A stretch of DNA of 64,000 nt from Volvox africanus. Lineage: Eukaryota; Chlorophyta; Chlorophyceae; Chlamydomonadales; Volvocaceae. The notes beneath the pieces were generated by a model. It was given only the letters and a program-made list of their open reading frames with translations, was not told where the DNA came from and made no database searches. The stretch is taken from NCBI GenBank assembly GCA_030268105.1, contig BSDZ01000086.1:1860001-1924000 (forward strand), read 5' to 3'. The position numbers and the translations under genes are program-made. Shown here in pieces: positions 11,371 through 23,300 of this stretch. Position 1 is the first letter of the stretch, and every line of letters begins with the position of its first letter.

Positions 11371-14300
11371 TCAACCAACATCTGACCCTACTGACTCATA
11401 CCCTGAAGACGTTCCCATCCCCTGAGCCACCTGGACACCTCCTGAACCAACCTCTACACCGCGGCTGCCTTCCTTGGATCCTTCGCCCAGCTCGCTGGAG
11501 GGCTCCGCCACCAACCCAACTCCAATGTCACTGTCTTCCACCACTACCACCGCCTCTGTCGCCGCGGTCGCCGCCTGAGCTGGTGAGGCTGCCGCGGCCT
11601 CGGAGGCAACCTCCCACGCGCCATCGCTGTCGAAGATCTCGTCGATGTCCGGTACATCCTCTGCCAGGGGCCCATCATCACACACATTGCCAATTCCATG
11701 ATCAGGAGGCCCCCCAACGTCCGTCACCGTGCATTCCAAGGCTGCGCCGGACGCGCCGAGCTCACTCTGACCCACATGAGTTGTTGCGCCGTTGTTCACA
11801 CCTATGTCACATGCCGCATGCTCATCGGGTTCCTCCTGTACGCTTCCTCCACCCTCTGCTATCTCATCATCGCTGCCGGAAACCCCGCCTTCGCGCTCAG
11901 CTGCGATTGTCACATTCAACGCGTCGTCACGGCCAGCGTCCACGGTGCCGGTCGTGACAGCGCTGTTGCCGCTGCCGGCGGCGCCTATAGCCCAGTCGCC
12001 GCTGACTTGTGCGGACCAGGACGGCTGAAACTGCAGGTTCCCGCTGCTGGCGCCGCCGCTGCTGCCCTGCAGAACTCCGGGGCTGTCCGGTGTTGTGACG
12101 TTGTCGGCCTCAGGGTTACCATCCTCCACATCGATGCTGGCCGTCCTCGCCAGTGCGCCGCCGCCGCCATCACCAGTGCGCCTGCTGCTGCCACTGTTGT
12201 TGCGGCTACGATTGCCATCTACCTCCCTTGGCATTCGCCCTGGCGCCTCCGCCAGCGAGGCTAACCCAAAACCCAGCGCCAAGCCGATCCCGATCCCGAT
12301 CCCACCACTAGGCGATGATGCCAAACGATTTGCAAGGGTTGAGCCGACGGGCAACGATGTCGCGAAAGGAAGAGATCCAATGGACATGGGTACATGCGGT
12401 TCATACTGTAGGCTCGGCTCCTCACCGGGAGCGGCGTTGCCTCGCCGCAGGCCTCCCGATACTTGCGGAATGGATTGCGGCCCCGACGATTTGCGCCGCG
12501 CCTGGATGCCGGAGCCTGAGCAACTACCGTGCATTGGCGCTGCCGCATCTGCAGATGTGGTCTCAGCGTCGTCCACGCATGCTGGCTGACAGGCCTCAAG
12601 ATCTGCTGCGGTGCTAAGCAGCCCTTCAGCGCCGCAAGGGAGCGCGCCGGACACCGTGTCGACCGCTTGACTGCGGGGAAATGGCAGTTGCTGCTGTGCT
12701 GCTTCGACAGAGAATGGTGACAACGGCGAGGTTGAAGGCCGCTCAGAATCAGTGTGGTGATCATCCATGCCTAATGCCGGAAGCGGTGCATCTCGACTGT
12801 CGTCATGACTCACAGCAAGGCCCTCCAGCCCAATGTCGCCCTTGGGCCGATCCGAAGTCTCATCCGCCATGGAGAAGCTGCTGTGGTTGGCACTTTCCGG
12901 ATTCCCTACGGTGTCTACCCTAGCCGCAAGGCTGGGTAGGGCCCTGAGCTCATTATCTCTCTCGCCACATACCACTTCGGCTGAGCCTTCGGCGCCATGT
13001 CCTCCAGGGCGCCCTGATGCCGCCATGTCACCTCCCTCAAACCCCTCTTTGGCCGCGTTCACCACCGCTTCTGATAACCCGGGCTGATGCCCACCCGCTT
13101 CGCCCTGGCCACAGCAACCATTAAATTCCATCTGCGCCCGCGCAGCCTGGCTCATGCCCTTGGTCATGGCGCTGGCCCCGCTGGACGATTCCATATGCCT
13201 AGTTGCCGTGGCCATCCCCTGCTCACATTCTACCTCATCACCATCGCTGCCTCTCGCACGCTGCATCAACAGCAATTCCAGTGCTGCGATTCGCTCCTCA
13301 TAAGCCGCCGCACGAGACGCGAGCGCCGCCCTTTCGCGTTGCTGATGTCTTATGAAGTCGTCCTTCATACCCAACGCCCGCCGCATAGCGGCCAACACCT
13401 CCGCGGGGTCCCGCCGCTGCGGCGCCGATGGCGACCCTGCAACTGCCGGCATCGCGACTGACTGTGATGACTCCCCACCTGCGCCACCGCCAGAAGTGCG
13501 GTCATTCCGGGGTGTCAACGACGCTGACCCTGCCGTGCTCGTCGGGGGCGCAGACCCCGCCTGCTGAGCAGAGGACGAATCGGCCGCCGCAGCCGGTTGC
13601 TGTTCCTTACCGCTGTTGCTGGGTGTCGCTGCATTCAACCCCCTAATGCACGAGTCAGCAATGTAGTCTGCGAGTTCTGCTCGGAGAAGCGCGTTTTCCA
13701 TCTCCAGGGCTGCGGAACGAACACAAGCAGTCATGAAACGACGGGCGTAGGCAGCTCAGGCGAATGATGAAGGGTATCAGCAAGCGCGCGGAAGCCTTTC
13801 CCTTTCTCTTTGGCGGCACGAAGCAATAATGCGCCAATGGAGGCTTGTTCCAGGTAAGAGAGGGGATGCATTTGCATGGTATCTGCAGGTTGGAAACCAA
13901 CAAGCAGGTGATGGCACAAGACTGCCAGCGTGAGAGCACACGTAACAAGAACGTTCCTATAAGGCGCCATACGCAAAACAAAGACCGGGGCTTCGGCAAG
14001 ACATCCAACTGAACGATCATCATGTAACTGCATACCGTTCACGCTATCCGTGGGAGGCGGCGGATCCGCATCTAAGACCGCTACTGTGCCCGGGTAGGGT
14101 ATCGTTGAAGATCCTCCTAAGCGAAAGCTGGCCTGCGACTGGTGTTGATGCTGGTGGTGCGAGCCATAAGCTATGGGGTCCACGACGTTTCCGCGATGAA
14201 GGTGGTGCTGATGTTGGTGGTGGACGGAGGAAGCGTCGGAATGCAGCGGCGGCACCGCTGACATGCGCAAGCTTGCGGCTAGCATTCGTTCGTCCAAGTA

Positions 14301-17300
14301 CGAAAGCCGTTGCAGGTCCGCCATGGCCACGGAGATGAGAGGGACCTCGGGCGGCGGCACAGTGACCTGACAGTGCGGCGGCTCTGAGGCCAAACCCGCA
14401 CGTGCAAGGAGGTCATTGGGAATGTAACGCGCAACCCGCGATACAAATGCAGCCCGCCGTCCTGCCTCCTTGTCTCTGAAGCGAGCCATGTGCTCGGCCA
14501 ACTTCCCAGCCTTCGATTAAGAGCGAATAACATAGGGTTTTGGTGTCACTGAAAAATTCCATCCTTAACTGACTCCTAGTGCCGCTTCGAATCGTCTATA
14601 GCTGGCACGGCACGCTGACCCGGACAGCTTGCATGCACCAGAACTAGCCCCGTCGCCTAGTGTTACGATGGCGCGCCTAAGCGCCGCACAATCTTATCTT
14701 AAATTATAAACATGAGCATATATTTAATTTCTAAATGGTGAAGAAATAGTATAATGAAAGAGAGAAGAAGAGGGAGAAAAAAATAAGCTTGACAGAGTCG
14801 GCTTGCCACCAATCGAAGCAGACCAGTATTGAAAAAAGCGACTGGACTCTTTCGAATCATTTTGCGCGACGGAGAGACGCATTACACCTTGAGTAGCATC
14901 ACATAAGTGCACATGCCTAGTCCCCTCTGCGTCCCACCTGGACGCAGTATAACTGATGCCAGGCGCTGCGGCGCACGACCTCGGCCAACAGAGCGCGGTA
15001 TGCAGAGGGGAGCCTGCAAACGAGATTAATTAGGGAAATTGTCAATGACGGTTACCCTTGAATGAGTCACAGAGAGAGAACCCTAACCCCATGGCCGGCG
15101 GCATGCTTCCATATATGAAAGGACAGGGGGAGACGAATGAAACGATTCATGGTGTTGATACCGAAGGAACGAAGGGGTGGGGGAGAAAGGAGGGGGGAGA
15201 TGTGCACACGAAAAATAGGGCGAGGCCGGCTGCATTAAATGTTGGGCTTTGCTGTAGCAGGTACGGCATCTTGACCTCACGCCCAACCTCAGCCCACCTG
15301 TGCACCACACGTAGCTCTGCAAACGCCGCATCCTGTCGGCTGAGAACCTCATAGAAGGCCGCTAGCTTGTTCTTCATGTCACGGATGCGCGACTGCTGAC
15401 CGGAGATGCGCTGCAGCTGTGACAGCACGTCGCGGCTCATGGCCACCTTGGACGCTTCCACGCGCGCCGCGAAGCACGCGAGCTGAGTATCCAACTGAGC
15501 CAAGCGGGGAAGTACGCGGTTGCGGTGACTGTGCAGTGGGAGGTGAAATAATATGGGAGCAGCAGGGGATCAGATTTCGACAAATCCACGTCACGCCCAA
15601 GCACGGTACTACTAAGAGGCCTGCGAAAGCTATTCCTTGCCCCCCAAAACGGGCCCAGAGAGATATCTACCACGACAAGACTGCTGTTTTGGAACAAACG
15701 CAGGCCTCGAGAAGGCGAGTGGGGTAACTGTCCAGCTCATATAAAAACCGCCAGGAAAGGAGGACTTCTTTTAGGGGTTGGCAAATTGATAGTTGGTAGG
15801 ATTCACCGCTTTTCAGACCTCACACTCTAGCGGATAAGTTATTCATGGGATCCAAACGTGCGCGCAAGGCACAAAAAAGACCTTCAAATCAACACCCCGC
15901 GTGGCTGCAACAGCAACAGCAACAACAACTTCCGACCAACTCATGCTTGCTGACAACGCACTAGTCCCCATCCACCCATGCTTCTCATTCTCCCTATCCC
16001 TAGGTGCACACCTGGCTATTGACGCAGTAATGCATGCCAGCTCCTCCTCTCACCTCCATAGCAGAGCACCGGACATCCGTTCCAGAAGGACGCACAAACA
16101 CGCAGAGACAACTCATAGACAGCCGCGTTTCACTGAAATCCGTAGCGAGTACTGCTGACTCTGAACACGGACGCCCAGACAATCCCTCGGCCATATGCAG
16201 GTCCAGCAACCCTGGAGCCCCAAGGAACCAAAAGGACTCTGAAAGTACTCATGCCCCTATCACGTTTGTCAAGTCCTGGTATGAATTTCACCCGGAGAAG
16301 ATCCGTTAAAACAACTTACCGAGGGGCTGAACAGCAGGCAATAAATCCCCCTTCCAAAACTCACGTCTCATGTATAGCCTCCATGGCTGCCGCCGCGTCG
16401 TGTAGACCACCTTGCCGTAAGCTGCCGCCACCGGGCCCGCCAGCAGCGCTCCCTAGCTGCCGAACCACGTCCTCAACCAGGGTCCGTACGGTTCGCAGAT
16501 CCTTCGACAAGACCTGGAATTGCATGGCATGCAATACCACTGTCACTAAAACAGTGCACGCGACAGAGCCAAGCATGGATGTACGTCAATGGACTAGGCC
16601 TCCTGGGTACTTACGTCGCCACCCCACGGCGATACAATGAAGTTTCAGGTCTCAGGTTTCTTTCAAGACGCAAACACGAATACACCTAGAATGCTTTTGC
16701 CGAATCGTCTGAAATTTACCGCGCATCGCCTTTCTATCAGGCAGTAATATCTACGATCTTCCACATTACTTCATCCATGACGTCGCATCCAGCCAGTGTT
16801 AACTTCAAATCGGGATCCCAGCGCAGCCCACCTGCACCATGCTGCTGTGCTCGTCTAAAAGCGCCTCGTGGTCCGCCATTTGTCTCCCTAACGCATCAAG
16901 GTCAACACTGGGGGCCTGCAGCGAGCGATGGGGGACAGCGAATGGACAGCGAATGGACCATACACCTTCGCAATGGCGCCCCAGCGCCAAGGACTGGGAG
17001 AGCTTCTGTCACTCAACGCAGGCACCTAACCAGCTGTTAGCTCACGAAATTACATTGAAACAAGGCACATAGATGCGGGCAAACTTATGCTCCCAGCACC
17101 GGTAACACCAAAATACGGCTTCGTAGGGCCTGCCTACGCCCAAGCCCCTTGGGTGGGATCCAAACCTTGTGTGAAGCCGAGACGCGGAATAATCAACGAC
17201 CCTTTCTATCTACATCGCTTATCTAGGAGCAAACCTCTGATTCTTACCTGCATGAAAAGTCCCTCCACATCCTTCCGTAGCAGCTGAAACAGCGCCTCCA

Positions 17301-19815
17301 GCTCCGAAACCTTAGCGCCGAAGCTTGCATGGCTGCGGCTGCATGTTTCTGCCCACTCGCGTAGCCGCTGAACCGGGTAAAGGTCTGCCAAGCGTTGAGG
17401 CCCGGGCGTTGACAACGGTGCGGGAGCAGGGAAGGAACAGCCACCACTGCTGGTGGTGATGTTCGGCTGTCCAGGATGAGAAGGACAAGACTCCTCATTT
17501 AAACCCCGCTGCTGGTGCAGCGAGGGATGCAGCTCGATTGCTTCCAGAGCCGCCAGGTCAGCGGGGAAGGTAGCCAGCAGAGCGGCGTGGGCAGTGTGCT
17601 GCCCATTGTATCTGAGCGTGGTTGTGAAGGCCACTGGGAATGTATCAACTTTCCGGTAATTTGACAACGTGACAACGGTGACGTAGAGGGACGATGTTTA
17701 ATGATGACCGGGACTCGCTGTTCATTGCCGGCGTGTTACCATGCGTTCACATATTTTAGCTACACATAATGGCCAACCCATCGCTTCGTTAAAAAGAGCC
17801 CCTCGTACATACCCAACTACGCCACTCACTTGTCCAGAAACATCTGATAGCTGTTAAGAATGTAATTGTAGTGGGCTTCCACATTGGCCCGAGCTGCGTC
17901 AGCGGCTCGGGCCTGGACTTCCTGCTCCGAAAGCAGCTGCCGGCACCTGCGATCCATCCATTAAGGCATCCCCAACAAGGCTGCCTATCATCAGAATGCA
18001 CAGCTAACGCAGACACCAACGCGGAAAACCGGAACAGCATGTCGAGTTTGTGCACAAGGTTGCGAAGCCGAAATCGAAAGGCCAGAGAGCCGATAGCCAT
18101 GCTTCGTATTTGAGCTTTATTGCTGCGCAATCTGGCAACAATCAACCCAAACCAGCTTACTACACGACCACTCCCCAACCACGCGCCTCTGCAATCGCGT
18201 CTGTGCCACGTCCCAATATGCTCGCGTAGTAGCCAGGTGGTGCTGGAAGTGGCGCTCGTAGTCGGGCAGAGCGCGGACCAGTGGGCTGGGCGCCGAATGG
18301 AGGGGGTGCGCCAAGTTCACCTCGGCCAGAGGCGGAACTGTGCAGAGCAGGGCAGGGTGTCATGGATTACATAGAGCGGCAAAGGTGCGCTCGGCGGAAG
18401 CCCTAAGCAGGAAATTTTGTGCGAACGGAAATGCACATGGTCAGGAGGACGCACGCACGTTGAACAGGCCATAGCGCACGGTTTTTGGCTCGAGGCCCCA
18501 GCAACGATTAAGGGGCCAAGCTGGCTGTTACAGAAGGCTTTCAATAACAGGCACGACCCCAAACGCAGTGTCCTTTCGCTCCCAATGCTGAAACCCAATG
18601 TCATACGTCGCTCCTCCGATAGTTATACCTTGTACATGCAGCTGTGGAAGTGCTTCCGGAGGCGGCAGCGCCGCCCCGGATTTCAAGTAGGAGCGGCAAT
18701 ATAAGAACACGGGGTGGTCCTCGAGCGCAACAACTGCTGGGTCCTGCACAAGCGAGGAGCGCCGGGATGAACGGGGCAGCTTCGGGACGCAATGTAGCAG
18801 ATATGTACCGAGACAAAAAGAACCGCAGGTGCAAATGGATGGCATGCAAATTGGTGTACTGTTAGTGCTGGGCATAAGGGCCGTCCATGCCAATTGTGGC
18901 TGGGCACAGATTCACATGTGTAATCGGGTGGGGGTTTCGCACAAACGTGCAAGTCATTAAAATAAAGCCAGAGACCCAATGAATAAAGTCACAAACCCCT
19001 AGACTCCCCAGGAGGCGGATGACCGTGCGAGGCGTTAAGAAAGATATCCATACTCCTGTTGACCCAAGCCCCACCTCCGGGAAAGGGGATAAAGCATCAA
19101 ACGACAAGCCACTGCACAGTCGTAACCCGCCCCTCTGTAAATTCCAAGGGATCTCTCAAAATGGTACTGAGGCCCTTGTATGCGGGGACTATGTGCGAGT
19201 GTGAGGGGACTGTGTGCGTAAAGTAAGGGGCGCAACATAACTCTCGGTAATGGCGGAAAAAGCAACAAGCCCCTGCAAACTCCACTAATTATATCATTCA
19301 CTCTAAGGTTCACGCAATCAGCTGTAAGCAGCTTCCATGAAATGGCCCTCGGCCTGCGCGCACGCGTCCTCACCACTGGGAGTCGATAGGCGCCCAGCAA
19401 CTTGGCTGGGTCCAAACGCGCCCCCTGGTACATAGCAATCTGGTCTGCTACAGGGATGCCAGTGAAGGACACCAGGGCGTGCTGCACCGCGTCCACCCTG
19501 AGGACAGTCATGCATAGTCATGCACCACGCGACTCGACACGTCAGCAAAGAAGCGGCCACGAGTTCGAGTGTAGCAGGTTTCAACGTGAATAGTTATCCT
19601 AGTTGATTTAAAAACCAAGTTGTCGTTTGGGGCGTACCTGAAGGGTTAGGGCCATGCTGGGTGTTGCGGTTGCTTTTTGTCACGAATATCGCATTATGAA
19701 CCGAAAACTTCGGTAACTTGTCATTTGCACACAAACACACCCACCTCGTGGACGCTTGCACATCCAACTGTAAGGTCCTCCCCGAGTGCGCAACCAAGAC
19801 TAGCAAAGATGCCAT
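11371..19815 (-). CDS. ATG11: ATG11/FIP200-type autophagy scaffold protein
   Basis: Scaffold of the ATG1/ULK kinase complex at autophagosome formation sites. Twelve exons (minus strand): 19815-19745, 19497-19374, 18743-18629, 18337-18187, 17946-17830, 17611-17248, 16915-16832, 16513-16365, 15528-15298, 15013-14938, 14510-14036, 13709-11371. They sum to 4296 nt, exactly 1431 codons plus TGA. Residues 1-103 form the ubiquitin-like N-terminus (LLGAYRLP, VFLYCRSYL). The ATG17/FIP200-like helical region follows, with ALPDYERHF, CRQLLSEQEVQ, NSYQMFLDKYNGQH, FAELRVVHR, AYRALLAEVVRR and ARYIPNDLLARAGL, each matching plant ATG11 in order. The last exon encodes a coiled coil (EMENALLRAELADY, then EERIAALELLL), followed by about 600 acidic Ser/Gly/Ala-rich residues. 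I do not see the C-terminal claw domain. The exon 4 donor appears to be GC rather than GT. It shares a 495-bp divergent upstream region with the kelch-RING gene. Confidence 0.88.
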
Positions 19816-20310
19816 TTCACTCCTTCCAGCCTGACCTGGGCTTTGCCCCTTCCTATGATTTCCTATGTAAGCATAGGTTGCAAAGCTGTGTCTAGCAGAC
19901 ACGGGCGCGCGAAGGTCGTAAGGACAGGCGTTAAAAGGCTGGAACTGTAGTATGACCAAACGGTGCAAGAAATTAAAAAGACTGGAAAACGGGTAAAGAT
20001 ACACAAAAGAGGCATGGTCGCTGATAGCTTTCATTCCCTCCCTCCCCCCGTCATAAGCAGGGACTGCCGTATTCCTCGCGAAACCCCATGATGGAGCTAC
20101 CCGTCTTATCGTCATGCAACCTGGGAGTATATCAAGCCTTTGGATTTTGCATTTAGTTACCTTTGTGGCGTGGCCTACAGGCCTACGCATACTTCAATTG
20201 TCTGACATGCGTGATTCTATTTGTTGCATACACAGCAGAAGTTACTTGCATAAGTACGTACATGAACTGTAACATATAATTGCCGCGGACTAGACGGGGT
20301 CCAGCGGGAG
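19816..20310. promoter_or_regulatory. Divergent intergenic region between ATG11 and kelch-RING gene
   Basis: 495 bp separates the two opposite start codons and must contain both 5' UTRs and promoters. A TATAAT-like word lies near 20275, too close to the plus-strand ATG to be a certain TATA box. No other element is recognisable. Confidence 0.5.
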
Positions 20311-23300
20311 ATGTGGGCTGGGCTCGCATGCCTTTGCCTCTGCATTTTGCCTAGCTTAGGGCATGGATTCAATTGGACAACCGCGCTCAACGCTAGTAAT
20401 GTGGCCCCGGAGCCGCGTTCCTTGGCGTCGTTGTCAGGTATAGGGTGCCAAAAAGAAACCTACGAGTCAAGTTCTTGTATTACTATAATGCACGTTGGTT
20501 ACAGGTTTCGCTAACGAATCCGTCATCTACGTTTATGGAGGGTTTTCCCACTCAAGGAATGCCTGGTTGACAGAGACATGGAAACTACAAGTAGAAGAGC
20601 GACACCCACAGTGGGCTAAATTGGCGGAAGGTAGATGTCAGAAGAACTGCAGGCATCATGTCGGGAGATATTGTTAAGCATTGTGAATGCCAGAGTCACC
20701 ACTCTGCTGCACCGCAGGCCCGTTCCAGCACGCTTCGCTGGTAAATTTAGACGGCGTCGTGCTGCTGGTCGGCGGAAGGAATGATGATGGCAGAATCAAC
20801 GACAAACTGTACTGGTTGAACGTCACCACGGGGACCTGGATGGCCGCCAAAGTTAAGGTGAGGCTTGGCACTGCATCTGCCAAAACCCCTGTGCGGTTTG
20901 GGAACGGTGCCCTCCGGCTTTGTTCCTGAGGATTATTTTTCCTTGATTAATGCAATATGTCGCCTGGGGGAATCGATCCGGCAAATTGTCATCGTGGGGT
21001 TCCGTAGAAAAGGCACCAATGCAGCGTATTAAATGCAGTGGCCACTGCGTTGCTCGCATAGCGCCTCAGCTTACGATTCGCGCTTGCAGCACCCGCTCAC
21101 CCAGCACAAGGGATTCAAATGTTAATGTAGGAATCGGGGTCTGGATATTACAGAGGTGGTGGTTTGCATGAGAGAACTTGTATTCCAGGTTAAGGGAGAG
21201 AGCCGCGTCGGCAGTACGCGGGAATGGCAACAGCAGTTCAGGGAAATTAGGATTTATGGTGGCGGATGCACCCGGAAATGCCGATGGTATAATCGGCCTG
21301 CCATGGTCACGGCACAAGCAACCGGGCGTAGCGATCTAAGATAGGTATGCTAAGATAAAAGCCGCGGCAGTGGCGGATGCACAGCAGCGGCAAGTGCACT
21401 GGGCAGCTTATGGGGCCCATAGCAACTGGCAAGAATTTATCGACGTTTCATGTACATTTTTGGACTATGTTAACCCCATTCAGCGGCATGATTGCTCAGC
21501 ATGTGTGGTCAATCCTTTGACACATTTATCTCCAAAGTGATCGGTCGCTCACTTGCTATTGGGCTGCAGGGGGACGCTGCTCCTCCGTTGTACCGACACA
21601 CCGCCGTGTCGTACACTGTTGACGGCTTGCCACGCGTGCTGTTATGCGGCGGCCTCAAGGTGACCACCAATGCGACTGTCAACGACGTGTACGAGCTGTC
21701 ATACGATGTCGCAAGCGCTGAGTACATGTTCGAAAAGCTGTGAGCAGGGGTCCTCGGTCCAGCGGCATCCGGGTTGCACGTTGCCCACGTCGCTTGTGTG
21801 ACTAGGGCAAAGGGGGGCCTCTAGGAAGACGGCTGCAAGATTTTATGATAGCGTGGCTGTATCCGGGCAGCGACCCTGGTCGTCGACCCTGGCCTTCAAC
21901 GCTATATGTGATTCCTTAAACCTGTGGACTGGATTCTGGATTATTGCACTTATATGGTTTTGGTTTTGGAGGACATGCCAGGCGCCTTAAGTTCTTCTTT
22001 CCGCCTGACATTCGTCCTGGATCGTGCTTTGGGCGGCCCACTGCCTCGTCCACAGGAGCAATATGCCCCAGCCGCTGTTCGGACACTCGCTAGCCGTGGG
22101 GGCGAACTCGAAGGTCTATGTCAGCGGCGGCATTTCAGGCAGCTTTGAAGTACTGCCAACGGCAGCCCTTCCGCCAAAGCTGGCTCAGCTCATGGATGTA
22201 ACGGGAGAGCCATCTAAATCCACCGCATCTGCCTCAGCGAGGGTGTTTGAGTTTACTCGGGGTCTTGAATCGGGGAACTGGAGTGAGCTGGGCACGGCAC
22301 CGCGGCCCTCAGCTTTCCATGCAAGCTGGATTGACGGTAGGTTGTGAGATCAGGCTGATTCCGCGCGAGGGTGTGGAATTATTGTTTTGGGATACTAAAT
22401 CTCAAGGGTCACGCACGGGAAAAGACCCCGTACGGGACGACTTGGTTATCCGTTCGGATTCTAAAGCCGTGTTGGTGTGCATGCCTTACTGTCTCGCATG
22501 CCTTACTGCAGACGCTATTATTTCATTGAGTCGTAATGCACGGCGATAGTGGGTGCGTTGGCCGAATACAAACTAGTTGCAGAGCCGTGCGCTTGTTGCC
22601 CTCTTGACATGCTACATGCCAAATTGCCTCAGACCCGATTGGCCTTGACGAACCCGTTCACTTACCAGTCTAGGTTCACTTATCGATCTTCTCATCCCCT
22701 GGCTTCCTTGCGCTCAACACGACGACCTCAGGCGATGCCCTGTACATGCACGGCGGTGTACAGGGCCGCGCCGAAAATTCCAGCGCTGCACCGCATGGGC
22801 TGCAAATTGTAAACATATTGAACGCGGCTGCGTCCCCCAGCTTCTACAACTTGACGGCGGTAAATGAGGCGCTGGGCCTTTGGGGCGATTTACAGCCAGG
22901 CAACGTGTCCGGAGCAGCGGTATGGGTCAATAGTAGCTCTACAGATCCTTTGCAGGTGCGCATAAGCAGGGCGTTCGCCTAAAGTGCTTGAGGCAGTAAC
23001 GATGAGAGCGGTCGACAGGGCTCGCTTTGTTTACGAGCCGACTCCCAATGGCGCCTATGTAGCTTCGTAGTGTTGTCTATTGTGTGAGCCACAGAGTCGC
23101 GGCGCAATGTCGTTTGGTTGAGCATCCTGGAAGAGGCACTACTGCAATTTTACATTCCACGTTCCACGGGACAGCGCGCACATGCCAACCTTGTTCGCAG
23201 TGCCGACGATTGCTTGCTCCTGCTCGCTGTGGCGTTATGTTTTCGCTATGTTTACACGCTGACCCTAACCTTTGGAGCGTCCCATCATTCGGGGCCCACG

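Noticed and set aside
17980..18117. Open minus-strand stretch reading AQIRSMAIGSLAFRFR as an extra ATG11 exon
   Set aside because: Family alignment runs straight from the exon ending QTRLQR to CRQLLSEQ with no gap, and inserting this piece breaks the phase. It lies inside the intron.
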